Of a stretch of 64,000 bases of DNA, positions 8,053 to 19,729 are shown piece by piece. The stretch's first letter is position 1. Every line of letters starts with the position of its first letter. The translations under genes and the position numbers were made by a program. The stretch spans positions 1 to 64,000 of the forward strand of contig NZ_BMGD01000004.1 of NCBI RefSeq assembly GCF_014639875.1, read 5' to 3'. Origin of the DNA: Blastomonas aquatica. Its GTDB lineage: Bacteria; Pseudomonadota; Alphaproteobacteria; Sphingomonadales; Sphingomonadaceae. Under the pieces are notes generated by a model. The model made no database searches, was not told where the DNA came from, and saw only the letters and a list, made by a program, of their open reading frames with translations.

Positions 8053-9177
8053 TCAATCGATCACCCGGCCGCCGCTGCCGCTGCTTTGGCGGGTGTTGTG
8101 TGCGATCCCCATCAACAGTCCGATGCAGATCATGATCGTCATCATCGATGACCCGCCATAGCTGAGAAAGGGCAGGGGGATACCGACGACCGGGGCCAGG
8201 CCCGTCACCATCAGCAAGTTGATCGCGATATAGAAGAAGATCACCATGGTCAGCCCGCCGCCAGCAAGCTTGCCGAAGCGGCCGGGGGCATTGAGTGAGA
8301 CGAAGGTTGCCCAGCGCAGTAACAGCGCGAACAGCCCGATAACCACCAGCCCGCCGATCAGCCCCCATTCCTCGGCCATTGTCGCAAACACGAAATCGGT
8401 GTGGCCCTCGGGCAGGTATTCGAGCTGATTTTGCGACCCCTGCAGATATCCCTTGCCGCTAATGCCGCCCGATCCGATCGCGATCTTGGACTGGCTGATA
8501 TGATAACCAGTGCCCAGCGGATCGCTCTCCGGGTCGAGAAAGGTCAGGACGCGGTTCTGCTGATATTCCTTGAGCAGGAAGAAATAGGCGACCGGCACGA
8601 ATGCGGCCCCCGCAAGCCCCGCGCCGATGAACAGCCTCAGCGGGACTCCAGCAAGGAACATCACGGTCACGCCGCCGGTGACGATCGCGATCGAGGTCCC
8701 GAGGTCAGGTTGGGTCATCACCAGAGCGAAGGGGATCCCCATAATCACGAGCGGCGGCCACACCGCTCTCCAGTTGCGCGCCTGCCCGATGGGAAGCAAC
8801 TCGTAAAACCGCGCCAGGGCCAGCACCACCAAAGGCTTCATGACCTCTGAGGGCTGCAGCCGAATGAACCCCAGATCGATCCAGCGCTGGCTGCCGCCCT
8901 TCACCGCCCCGACCAGCTCGACCAACAGCAGCAAAACGGCGACGACGATGTACCCGGGATAAGTCCAAAGCTTGATGAAGTCCTCATTGAACAGCCGGAT
9001 CACCAATGCCATGATCAGAAACACAGAAAACCGGATGGCGTGCGTACCGGCCCAAGGAGAAAGGCTGCCGCCGGCTGCCGAGTACAGCACCACCACCCCG
9101 AAACCGGCGATGCCCAAAGTGATGCAGATGATCTGCCAGGGCATTTCTGCGATCGGGCGGGGGACGAAGCCGAACAT
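8053..9177 (-). CDS. rodA: RodA, SEDS peptidoglycan glycosyltransferase of the elongasome
   Basis: Polymerises lipid II into glycan strands during side-wall growth, paired with the transpeptidase PBP2. It has 374 residues, normal for the family, with about ten membrane segments. Hallmarks are QRWIDLG early on, the catalytic-site motif TQPDLGTS, the long extracellular loop with DPESDPLGTGYH and PEGHTDFVFA, and the C-terminal GIPLPFLSYGGSS. The start was placed at the ATG at 9177 (MFGFVPRP), one base after the mrdA stop, rather than at the longer upstream frame, which overlaps mrdA. It is the last gene of the mreBCD-mrdA-rodA operon, so expression should follow mreB. Identification is secure. 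Confidence 0.95.
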   Translation of the reverse strand: MFGFVPRPIAEMPWQIICITLGIAGFGVVVLYSAAGGSLSPWAGTHAIRFSVFLIMALVIRLFNEDFIKLWTYPGYIVVAVLLLLVELVGAVKGGSQRWIDLGFIRLQPSEVMKPLVVLALARFYELLPIGQARNWRAVWPPLVIMGIPFALVMTQPDLGTSIAIVTGGVTVMFLAGVPLRLFIGAGLAGAAFVPVAYFFLLKEYQQNRVLTFLDPESDPLGTGYHISQSKIAIGSGGISGKGYLQGSQNQLEYLPEGHTDFVFATMAEEWGLIGGLVVIGLFALLLRWATFVSLNAPGRFGKLAGGGLTMVIFFYIAINLLMVTGLAPVVGIPLPFLSYGGSSMMTIMICIGLLMGIAHNTRQSSGSGGRVID

Positions 9178-9178
9178 G

Positions 9179-11098
9179 TCAGCCTGTCGGCTCGTCAGGC
9201 GGGGTCTGCGGCGCGCGCCCCTCGCTGCGGGCGCGGAACGCGGCAAATTCGGATGCCATGCGCTCTGAGATATTGCCGCCCCATCCAGCCTCGAGCGCGA
9301 GCAGACTGTCCATCGCCTTTTGCGGATCGAACATATAGGTCATGAAATCCTTGGCGACCGGCGCAGCGGCGCGCGATCCGCCAAGTCCGTGCTCGATCAC
9401 CACGGCGGTAGCATAGAGCGGCTGCTCGACCGGGGCAAAGCCTATGAAAAGCCCGTGATCGCGGTATTTCCAAGGAACCCCCGCACCGCCACGGCTCCCC
9501 GAGCCAAACCCGCGGACCTGCGCGGTTCCGGTCTTGCCCGCCATCGTGATGCCTTCTAGCGGCAGCTTGCTGCGCGCGGCCGTCCCCTGGCTCACCACCT
9601 GCGCCATGCCGAGTTGCGCGATGGCGAGATGCTCGGGGGAATAGGGCAGGGTGGGGGCGAGTTTGCCGTTGGGGATGAAGTGCGGATATAGCTTTCGACC
9701 CGATGCGATGCGGGCGGTCATCACCGCCAGCTGCAGCGGATTGACGATGACATAGCCCTGACCGATCACCGCATTGAGCGAATCCGATGCGGTCCACGCC
9801 TGCTTGTACTTGCGCAGCTTCCATTCGCTGTCGGGGATCGTGCCGTACCGCTGGTTTGCACCGGCCAGATCGAATTCCTCGCCCAGTCCAAGTTCACGCG
9901 CGACCATCGCGATCTTGTCGTACCCCAGCCGGTGCGCCTGCGCGTAGAAATAGGTGTTGCAGCTCTTTTCAATCGCGCGGGTCATGTTGACCGGCCCGTG
10001 GCGGCCGAGACACTGATAGAAGCGGTTGCCGAGGCGATAGCCGCCGGGACAGTTGACCGTCTCGTCGGGATCGACCCCGTTCTGCAGCGCCGCGATCGCA
10101 GCCATCGGCTTGAGCGTGGAGCCGGGCGGATACAGCCCGCGGGTCGCCTTGTTGAGCAATGGCACTCGCTCGTCCTGCGACATCATGGCGTATTCCAGTC
10201 GCCCGATACCATCGGAAAAGCTGTTGGGATCGAAACACGGCATCGAGGAGAAGGCGAGGATACCTCCGGTCTGGCAATCGATCACCACCGCCGCGCCCGA
10301 CTCGCGGCCCATCCGCCGCGCGACGAACTCCTGCAACCCGCCATCGATTGTGAGCTTGAGCGGCTTGCCGGGAATATCCTCCTGCACGCCCAGCTCGCGC
10401 ACGATCTTGCCACGCGCGGTCACCTCGACCTTACGCGCACCTGGCTTGCCTTGCAGCTGCGGCTCGAAATACTGTTCCAGACCGTCCTTGCCGATCTTGA
10501 ACCCCGGGGTGATCAGCAACGGGTTCCTGTTCTTTTCGTATTCCTCGGCGTTGACGATGCCGACATAGCCCAGCAAGTGCCCGACTGCGGCTCCTGTGGG
10601 GTATTGGCGCGAGAATCCTCGCTGCGGTGCGACACCGGGGAGATCGGGCAATCGCACGGATAGCGTTGCAAAGTCCTCATAGGTCAGCCCCGATGCCACC
10701 GGTACCGGCTGCAACCCTCGCGCATCCTTCATCGCGGTGCGCAGATCCTCGACCTTGTCGGGTGGCATTTGCAGGATATCGCGCAGCTGTTCGATCGTCG
10801 CATCGACATCCTTGACGCGCTGCGGAATCAGATCAACCCGGAAATCGGCCTTGTTGTTCGCCAGCGGTTTGCCGTGTCGGTCGATGATCCAGCCGCGCCG
10901 AGGCGGAATTAGCGTCAGGTTGACCCGGTTGCTCTCCGACAGCATTTTATAACGCTCGTTCTCGACCACCGAGATGTACGCCATGCGTGTCGCCAGAATG
11001 GCACCTACCAGCCCCTGCGCACCACCGATCAGCGCGGTGCGGCGGTTGAATGTGACATTGAGCGAACTGCGGGTGATCAGCTTGCCGGGTCGTTTCAT
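9179..11098 (-). CDS. mrdA: Penicillin-binding protein 2 (MrdA), elongasome transpeptidase
   Basis: A class B penicillin-binding protein that cross-links new peptidoglycan made by RodA in the side wall. It has 639 residues with one N-terminal membrane anchor (about 21-45), then a dimerisation/pedestal domain, then the transpeptidase domain. Active-site motifs are clear: SxxK as STLK at 327-330, SxN as SCN at 379-381, and KTG at 522-524 in MAGKTGTAQV. The usual PRRGWIIDRHG stretch of this family follows the anchor. It lies 13 bases after mreD and one base before rodA, within the cell-shape operon. The C-terminal tail is Pro/Glu-rich. Beta-lactams of the mecillinam type target this family; that is known of the family, not read here. 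Confidence 0.95.
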   Translation of the reverse strand: MKRPGKLITRSSLNVTFNRRTALIGGAQGLVGAILATRMAYISVVENERYKMLSESNRVNLTLIPPRRGWIIDRHGKPLANNKADFRVDLIPQRVKDVDATIEQLRDILQMPPDKVEDLRTAMKDARGLQPVPVASGLTYEDFATLSVRLPDLPGVAPQRGFSRQYPTGAAVGHLLGYVGIVNAEEYEKNRNPLLITPGFKIGKDGLEQYFEPQLQGKPGARKVEVTARGKIVRELGVQEDIPGKPLKLTIDGGLQEFVARRMGRESGAAVVIDCQTGGILAFSSMPCFDPNSFSDGIGRLEYAMMSQDERVPLLNKATRGLYPPGSTLKPMAAIAALQNGVDPDETVNCPGGYRLGNRFYQCLGRHGPVNMTRAIEKSCNTYFYAQAHRLGYDKIAMVARELGLGEEFDLAGANQRYGTIPDSEWKLRKYKQAWTASDSLNAVIGQGYVIVNPLQLAVMTARIASGRKLYPHFIPNGKLAPTLPYSPEHLAIAQLGMAQVVSQGTAARSKLPLEGITMAGKTGTAQVRGFGSGSRGGAGVPWKYRDHGLFIGFAPVEQPLYATAVVIEHGLGGSRAAAPVAKDFMTYMFDPQKAMDSLLALEAGWGGNISERMASEFAAFRARSEGRAPQTPPDEPTG

Positions 11099-11111
11099 GG
11101 CGTTGGCGCCT

Positions 11112-11627
11112 TCACCGCTTCAAACGGACATGGTCGAGCCTTGCTACCAGTCGCAGCACCAGGGGGAAGGTGAAGATTGCAAGTATCATCTGGGGATAGA
11201 GCACCGACAGGTGGATATCGCTCACGAGAAAATTGTTGATCGCAAGGCCGCCTGCGAGCGCGACTATAATCGACACCGCCGCGATGAACCAGTCCTGCCA
11301 GTAATTGCGCCAGATATAGCGCTGATCGATCAGGTTGATCGCAATCAGGATGATCGACCACAACAGCACCGCGCTGCCGACGGGCTGACCGCCGACTATA
11401 TCATCGAACACGCCAAAGGGCACGCCGACCCAGACCGGCCAGAGACCGGGGCGCAAGATCTGCCAGGAGATCAGCACCATCAGCCCGAACGGAGGCAGGA
11501 CCGGGGCGGATGCGACCAAAGGCAGTAGCGGGGTCATCGATCCGGCAAGCACCGTCGCGATCGGTATCGAGGCCCGGCGCAAGGGGGAGGCTTCGCGGTT
11601 GAGCCGGGCACGATAGGGTGCCTTCAT
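11112..11627 (-). CDS. mreD: Rod shape-determining protein MreD
   Basis: A small integral membrane subunit of the rod complex, thought to link MreC and MreB to the wall synthases. It has 171 residues, usual for the family, with about five hydrophobic segments (for example VLISWQILRPGLWPVWVG, then VLLWSIILIAINLI). Its start overlaps the end of mreC by four bases, and the position between mreC and mrdA is the standard order. MreD sequences are poorly conserved, so the call rests on size, topology and context together. A short basic cytoplasmic N-terminus precedes the first membrane segment. Confidence 0.9.
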   Translation of the reverse strand: MKAPYRARLNREASPLRRASIPIATVLAGSMTPLLPLVASAPVLPPFGLMVLISWQILRPGLWPVWVGVPFGVFDDIVGGQPVGSAVLLWSIILIAINLIDQRYIWRNYWQDWFIAAVSIIVALAGGLAINNFLVSDIHLSVLYPQMILAIFTFPLVLRLVARLDHVRLKR

Positions 11628-12577
11628 GGCTGCGGCGCGCCGATCGCTGGCACAGGCTGTGACGGCGCAGCGGGCAAGGGGGCGGCGGGCATAGAAGATA
11701 CCGGCGGGAGCTCGCTCGGTTCAGGGGCGACAAGTTCGGGCTCGTACATTTCCTGCACGATCACGAAATCGGTGCCGGCAGGGTTGGCGAGCAGCTTGCC
11801 TATCGCGCCGTCGCTGGTGAGCCGTTCGATGATCGCAACCGGTACGTTGGGGGGATAAATGCCGCCATTGCCCGATGTCACCATGACATCGCCCACCTTG
11901 AAGGGGTTCACGCCGATGTCGATCAGCTTGATATCCACCCGGCCATCACCACGGCCCTGCGAGAAAGCGACAACGCCATCGCGCGCGCGGCGCACAGGCA
12001 CAACGTTTTCGGTATCGCTGAGCAAAAGCACCCGCGATGTATTGGGCCCGGTTTCCAACACCCGTCCAACCAGTCCGCGCTGCGCCCGCACCGGCTGGCT
12101 GCGCTGCACGCCCTGACGCGAGCCGACATCGATAGTGGCATAACGCCGGCTGCTCGAGGCGCTGGAGTTTATCAGCCGCGCGGTAGCGACCGGCCGGCCT
12201 TCCTGCTTGATCAGTCCCAGCAGGCGGCGCAGTTCGCGGTTTTCTTGGCGGAGCGCGCGCGCTTCGATCATGCGGACGCGATTGCGTTCGACCTCGCGCT
12301 GCAACTTGGCATTTTTCGACCCTGCCTCAAAATAGGCAGAAACCTCGCGCCAGCCGCTCTGGGTGCTTACCCGAATTCCGGTCAGCAGCCGGGCTGGTGG
12401 CGCAGTGACCTCGGCGGTCATGCTGCGCACGGCGGAAAAGGCCGCTGGATCGAAATAGGACAAAGCAAGCAGCAGCAATCCAGCGAACGCACCGGTAAAG
12501 GCCAGCAAATAGCCGGTGAAAATCTGCAACTGCGCCTTGCGGGAGAACCCGGGGCGCCGGTTCCGCGGCGGCGCCAT
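11624..12577 (-). CDS. mreC: Rod shape-determining protein MreC
   Basis: A periplasmic scaffold of the elongasome that binds and activates the PBP2-RodA pair. The 317 residues comprise a basic N-terminus, a single membrane segment at about 19-42, a coiled coil at about 85-125 (rich in Arg, Glu and Leu), and then the two beta-barrel-like domains of the family. Typical elements are DVGSRQGVQRSQPV, GLVGRVLETG and VMVTSGNGGIYPPNVP. The last 40 residues are Pro/Ala-rich, a variable tail. It starts 14 bases after mreB and overlaps mreD by four bases. Confidence 0.93.
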   Translation of the reverse strand: MAPPRNRRPGFSRKAQLQIFTGYLLAFTGAFAGLLLLALSYFDPAAFSAVRSMTAEVTAPPARLLTGIRVSTQSGWREVSAYFEAGSKNAKLQREVERNRVRMIEARALRQENRELRRLLGLIKQEGRPVATARLINSSASSSRRYATIDVGSRQGVQRSQPVRAQRGLVGRVLETGPNTSRVLLLSDTENVVPVRRARDGVVAFSQGRGDGRVDIKLIDIGVNPFKVGDVMVTSGNGGIYPPNVPVAIIERLTSDGAIGKLLANPAGTDFVIVQEMYEPELVAPEPSELPPVSSMPAAPLPAAPSQPVPAIGAPQP

Positions 12578-12591
12578 GCTGTGCTCGCCCG

Positions 12592-15627
<3,036 letters not shown>

Positions 15628-15666
15628 TCGCAAGCAAAGCTCCTCACAGTCTGCCAGAGGCGAGAG

Positions 15667-15691
15667 GCACGAGGCTTTAACCTCGTGCTTT
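15667..15691 (+). terminator. Likely rho-independent terminator after mutL
   Basis: An 8-bp perfect stem, GCACGAGG/CCTCGTGC, with a six-base loop and a short TTT tail lies 40 bases after the mutL stop. The T-run is weak. Confidence 0.5.
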
Positions 15692-15737
15692 GGCGCGCTA
15701 GGGTCGATTGTCTGTCCCAAGTCTCCGGAGCATCCCC

Positions 15738-16259
15738 ATGCGCATCGTTTTCCTGTTTCCAATCGCCTTGCTCGCCGCATGCAGCAGTCAAACACCCGCT
15801 GATGATTCGACTGGAACGCCCGATGGGTCGAGCGGGAACGCGCCTGCTGCCACCGCGGCTGCAGGTAGCGGGCCTTCAGCCAGCGGGCCTGCGACCTCGC
15901 AAGCCGCCGTCCAGGCCGTCGATGCCGAAGGACCGAAGCTTGAACCCCTGCTGTCCAACGCGATCACCGAGGCGGGTCTGGTTTCTGCGTCTTGCAGGTT
16001 CAGCCCGGCACAGGGCGCGCTGCCGGTCCTGGTCGCGAGCACGACCGGTGGCAATGGCATCATCTCGGTCGCAGGCAGGCAGATCGATGTCGCGCCTTCG
16101 GGCGCGGTCGCGCTGACCGGTGGCAGCTTCGCAGCGCCGGGTGTGACGATGATGGTCTCGGCCTCGGGCAACGCTGCGGGTAGCACAGCCAGCATGCAGG
16201 TCACCGGCGCCGATGGCGCGGTGTTCGTCTATCGCGACGGGATCTGGTTCTGCAACTAA
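15738..16259 (+). CDS. Small lipoprotein, unknown function
   Basis: A 173-residue predicted lipoprotein. The ATG at 15738 has GGAG seven bases upstream and yields a signal with lipobox LLAAC (Cys15). About 45 residues of Ala/Gly/Ser/Pro-rich linker follow, then a compact domain of about 100 residues with a cysteine in SASCRF and another at the end in IWFCN, likely disulfide-linked. The domain alternates short beta-like strands (LVASTTGGNGIISVAG, IDVAPSGAVALTGG). The family is not recognised by name. It converges with the MaoC-like gene, leaving only 13 bases between their ends. Confidence 0.7.
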   Translation: MRIVFLFPIALLAACSSQTPADDSTGTPDGSSGNAPAATAAAGSGPSASGPATSQAAVQAVDAEGPKLEPLLSNAITEAGLVSASCRFSPAQGALPVLVASTTGGNGIISVAGRQIDVAPSGAVALTGGSFAAPGVTMMVSASGNAAGSTASMQVTGADGAVFVYRDGIWFCN

Positions 16260-16272
16260 GTGCCCGAAGGCG

Positions 16273-16743
16273 TCATTCCTCGATCGGCGCTTGCGGATTG
16301 CGCACCATGATCAGGCCGTTGCTGCGCATCGTCATCACCGGTTCGTCGTTCTGGTTGAAGACGGTGAGGTCGGACTTGAACAGGCCCATTTCGGGGCGCT
16401 TTTTCGAGCGGCGCTTTTCGATGACCTTGGATTCGCAGCGCAGCGTATCGCCGGGATAGACCGGCTTGACCCAGCGCAATTCGTCCATTCCGGGTGACCC
16501 GAGCCCCGCCTGCTTGTGCTCCTTGAGGTTGGCGACCAGCATCGCCATGGTCATCGCGCACGTATGCCAGCCGCTGGCCGACAGCCGCCCGAAATGGGTC
16601 TTGGCTGCCGCCTCGTCGCTAAGGTGAAACTCCTGCGGATCATATTTCGAGGCGAATTCGATCACCTCCTCGCGGACGACGTCATAGCGGCCGAAGCTTT
16701 GGGTGACGCCGATTTCAAGATCTTCAAAATACATCATGGCCAT
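16273..16743 (-). CDS. MaoC-like hotdog-fold dehydratase
   Basis: Predicted (R)-specific enoyl-CoA hydratase/dehydratase-type protein of the MaoC family, single hotdog domain, about 156 residues. Family features are the opening YFEDLEIG, the catalytic-region pattern DPQEFHLSDEAA, then FGRLSASGWHT, and later RWVKPVYPGDTL and a closing beta strand. The substrate cannot be read. The start is ambiguous among ATGs at 16743, 16737 and 16734, which all precede YFEDLEIG; the 16773 start adds unsupported residues. It follows the phosphodiesterase gene by 35 bases on the same strand, but the functions are unrelated, so co-transcription may be incidental. Confidence 0.85.
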   Translation of the reverse strand: MAMMYFEDLEIGVTQSFGRYDVVREEVIEFASKYDPQEFHLSDEAAAKTHFGRLSASGWHTCAMTMAMLVANLKEHKQAGLGSPGMDELRWVKPVYPGDTLRCESKVIEKRRSKKRPEMGLFKSDLTVFNQNDEPVMTMRSNGLIMVRNPQAPIEE

Positions 16744-16778
16744 GAGTTTCGTTTGGCAACCTTGAAACTGCAAGCGAA

Positions 16779-18077
16779 TTATCGGGTGACTATACCCGAA
16801 AGCGTTGCGACAGTGCCATCCGTGGGGAGCGGGTCGAAACCCGCAAGCCTGGCAATCAGCGGGTAGACATCGACATTATCGAACACCGGCAGACTCGGCG
16901 TCGGCGTGATCGACGGGCCGAACGCCATGAACAGCGCCAGCATGTCGGGATCGGCATTGTCATAGCCGTGCGCACCGCCGGTGACCGGATTGCGCGGCGG
17001 GCCCGAGAGGATGGTCCATCCGGGGGCAGCCAGGCAGATGATCGCTGCGACACGTGGGTTCTTGCCATAGTGCAACCGCGCGGGAAGGTCTTCCTTGCGA
17101 TAGCACTGCATGTGGTCGTGTGGCTTGAGCAACGCATCATGGACGCGGGTGTCGGTGCCGGTGACCGGCTCGATCGCGCCATAGGGCCCCATCTCGACCG
17201 CGATATAGCTCGCCTGATCAATCAGATCGTCAAGCTGGATCACGCGGTCTTCGGCCATCTGCGCCATGCCATGGTCGGCGGTGATGACGATGTTGGCTTC
17301 GCGGCCCATCGCGGCGATCCCGGCAACGAGATCGCCGATCCGCGCATCGACCTCGGTGATCGCAGCATCGAGTTCGGGTGACCGGCCCGGACCGAAGCGG
17401 TGGCCTATGGTATCGACGGTATCGAAATACATCGTGATCAGCTGGGGGCGGATCTCGGCGGGGCGGCGCATCCAGTCCAGCACGGTGTTGACCCGCTGCG
17501 CGTTGCCGATGTTCTGGTCGAAGCGCATCCAGTCGCGCGGTCGCAACTTCAGCCCGGTAGCAGGGTCAACGCTCGCGACCTCGCTGCCCGGCCAGAACAT
17601 CGTTGCTGCGCGGATGCCTGCCTTTTCGGCGGTGATCCACACAGGTTCGGCCTCGCTCCACCAGAACGGGTCGAGCGCCTGCCGGGCATCGCCCATGCTG
17701 AAGATCTGTCCGGGGCGGCGCGGATCCATCATTGAATTGCCGACGATGCCGCTGCGGTCGGGCCGCATGCCGGTGACGATGGTGTAATGGTTGGGGAAGG
17801 TCTTGGTCGGGAAGCTCGGGCGCATCGCGGCGGCGACGCCCTTGGCCTTCAGCGCGTTGAGATTGGGTGTAAGGCCGCGGTCGAGATAGTCAGGGCGCAT
17901 CCCGTCGATCGAGATCAGGATGGTCGCGGGGTGCTCGGCTGCCTGTGCCGTCGCAGGTTGTACTGTCGCAGGTTGTGCTGTCGCAGGTTGTGCAGTCGCC
18001 TGCTGGGCTCCGGCAGGCAAGGTTGTCGTTAGTGCTGCGGTCAAGGACAGCGCGATGAATGCGCGGAAGGTCATCAT
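16779..18077 (-). CDS. Secreted nucleotide pyrophosphatase/phosphodiesterase (NPP type)
   Basis: An alkaline-phosphatase-superfamily enzyme that hydrolyses phosphodiester or pyrophosphate bonds outside the cytoplasm. The ATG at 18077 gives 432 residues with a signal peptide (MMTFRAFIALSLTAALTTTL, cleavage near AGAQ). Metal-site and nucleophile signatures are ISIDGMRPDYL, the nucleophile Thr in PTKTFPNHYT, FDTVDTIGHRFGPG, and DHGMA. Between signal and domain lies a low-complexity linker of PATAQ-type repeats encoded by a 15-base tandem repeat. Its ATG overlaps the TGA of the PhoD-like gene upstream, so the two are translationally coupled. The exact substrate (nucleotide, phospholipid head group or other diester) is unknown. 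Confidence 0.9.
   Translation of the reverse strand: MMTFRAFIALSLTAALTTTLPAGAQQATAQPATAQPATVQPATAQAAEHPATILISIDGMRPDYLDRGLTPNLNALKAKGVAAAMRPSFPTKTFPNHYTIVTGMRPDRSGIVGNSMMDPRRPGQIFSMGDARQALDPFWWSEAEPVWITAEKAGIRAATMFWPGSEVASVDPATGLKLRPRDWMRFDQNIGNAQRVNTVLDWMRRPAEIRPQLITMYFDTVDTIGHRFGPGRSPELDAAITEVDARIGDLVAGIAAMGREANIVITADHGMAQMAEDRVIQLDDLIDQASYIAVEMGPYGAIEPVTGTDTRVHDALLKPHDHMQCYRKEDLPARLHYGKNPRVAAIICLAAPGWTILSGPPRNPVTGGAHGYDNADPDMLALFMAFGPSITPTPSLPVFDNVDVYPLIARLAGFDPLPTDGTVATLSGIVTR
17945..17994. repeat. 15-bp tandem repeat coding for PATAQ units
   Basis: Just over three copies of a 15-base unit containing GTCGCAGGTTG lie inside the phosphodiesterase gene and encode its Pro/Ala/Thr/Gln linker. 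The units are nearly identical, suggesting recent slippage. Confidence 0.75.
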
Positions 18078-19630
18078 GCTGAAACTCCTGTCATACGCGC
18101 CCCGGGGACACCGTGCGCGACCTCGGCGGTGGCGCGACGCTTGATGGTGTTGGTCTTTGTCGAAACCTTGTCGACCACCTGAAAATGGCTGAGCCACGCA
18201 TCGGGACTGACCTCGCATACGACATAGCCCCGCTGGTCGTTGAGGAACTTGAGCTCGGGGTTGTTGGTCATCATCAGCTCGCTGCCATAGCGCAGGTCCG
18301 ATCCGTCACCGCCACTGCTGATCGATGTCGAGACGATCTCGGTGCCAACCACCTTATCGCGATGAACCAGATCGCCGACGAAATTCTGGTGCTCATCGCC
18401 CGTCAGCACGATGACATTGCCGAGGCCTGCCATCCGGTCCAGCATCCGCTGGCGCGGCACTTCGTAAGCTGCCCAGCTGTCCATGTTGGCGATGCGCGTG
18501 TCCTCGTTGGCGGCGCGCCTGCGATCAAGGCTCATCATCATGATCTGCTGCGCAAGGCAGTTCCAGCGCGCCTGGTTGCCCGAAAGGTTCTTGGCCAGCC
18601 ACGCTTCCTGTTCGGCACCCAGAACCTGCGCATTGCGGTCGTTCACGCCCTCGCATAGCGGCTTGAAGCCATCGTCGCAGGCCTGGTCGCTGCGATACGA
18701 GCGGGTATCGAGCAACTGAATTTCCGCGAGATTGCCGAAGCGCGCGGTGCGATGGAATTTACCGGTGCCAAAGCGCGGCATATTCGCCTTGCGCACCGGC
18801 ATATGCTCATACCACGCCTGCAATGCTGCGGCCCGGCGCAGCGCGAAGGCTTCGGCAGGCGAGCCGCTACCGCTGATGCCCGCGACCCAGTTGTTCTCGA
18901 TCTCGTGATCGTCGAACGTGGGGAAGAAGCTGTGCGCAGCATGCGCGCGTTGGAGATCAGTGTCGGTCTTGTACTGCGCGTAACGCTGGCGATAATCTGC
19001 GATATCGTACAGCATCTGCCCGGCATGCTGGCGCACCGGCACCTGCAACCCGCCCCCGAAATAGTTCGAGCGGGTTGGGCTACCGCGATATTCGTAAATA
19101 TAGTCGCCATAGTGGAATACAAAATCGAGCTCTTCGCGCGCGAGATGGTTGTATGCGCCGAAATAGCCGTCCTCGAAATTCTGACAGCCGACAACACCGA
19201 ACTTCAACCTGTCCATAGCTGCGCCAGCGAGCGGCAACGTGCGCGCGCGGCCCATGAAGCTTCGCTCGCCGCCCGCAGTGAAACGGTACCAATAGGGCCG
19301 GTTGGGTTGCAGTCCGGCGACCTCGACATGCACCGCGTGCGCCATCTCGGGCCGAGCGATCGCTTCGCCCTTGGCCACGATCGTGGCAAAGCGATCGTCG
19401 CTGGCGACCTCCCACTCGACTGGCATCGGACTCATTGCCATGCCGCCATGCTGCTCCAAAGGATCGGGCGCCAGCCGGGTCCAGATCACGAAGCCATCGG
19501 GCGAGGGATCCCCTGATGCGATACCCAGTGCGAACGGAAACGTGCGGAACACACTTTGAGCGCGCAGCAATCCGGGCGCTGCAATCAGGCTCAGCGGAGC
19601 GGCGGCGATGAACAGACGGCGAGAGAGCAT
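18074..19630 (-). CDS. phoD: PhoD-like alkaline phosphatase, Tat-exported
   Basis: A secreted phosphatase/phosphodiesterase of the PhoD family, 518 residues. The N-terminus MLSRRLFIAAAPLSLI contains a twin-arginine export motif (SRRLFI), and PhoD enzymes are classic Tat substrates. The family N-terminal domain is seen as ALGIASGDPSPDGFVIWTRL. The metallophosphoesterase core follows, with VGCQNFEDGYFGAYNH, FVFHYGDYIYEYRG, FDDHEIENNW and LTGDEHQNF supplying the metal ligands. It overlaps the NPP-type gene at ATGA, forming an extracellular phosphate-scavenging pair. No Pho box was identified upstream. The PhoD assignment is firm; the gene name assumes orthology. Confidence 0.9.
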   Translation of the reverse strand: MLSRRLFIAAAPLSLIAAPGLLRAQSVFRTFPFALGIASGDPSPDGFVIWTRLAPDPLEQHGGMAMSPMPVEWEVASDDRFATIVAKGEAIARPEMAHAVHVEVAGLQPNRPYWYRFTAGGERSFMGRARTLPLAGAAMDRLKFGVVGCQNFEDGYFGAYNHLAREELDFVFHYGDYIYEYRGSPTRSNYFGGGLQVPVRQHAGQMLYDIADYRQRYAQYKTDTDLQRAHAAHSFFPTFDDHEIENNWVAGISGSGSPAEAFALRRAAALQAWYEHMPVRKANMPRFGTGKFHRTARFGNLAEIQLLDTRSYRSDQACDDGFKPLCEGVNDRNAQVLGAEQEAWLAKNLSGNQARWNCLAQQIMMMSLDRRRAANEDTRIANMDSWAAYEVPRQRMLDRMAGLGNVIVLTGDEHQNFVGDLVHRDKVVGTEIVSTSISSGGDGSDLRYGSELMMTNNPELKFLNDQRGYVVCEVSPDAWLSHFQVVDKVSTKTNTIKRRATAEVAHGVPGARMTGVSA

Positions 19631-19729
19631 CCGGCGATGTCCTTCATGGCAGGAGAACGGTGCGTGAACCCCTAGGCGAGATATCTGGCAGTTCGATGAC
19701 GGTTGGCAGATTGGACTGCCCCGCCGCGA

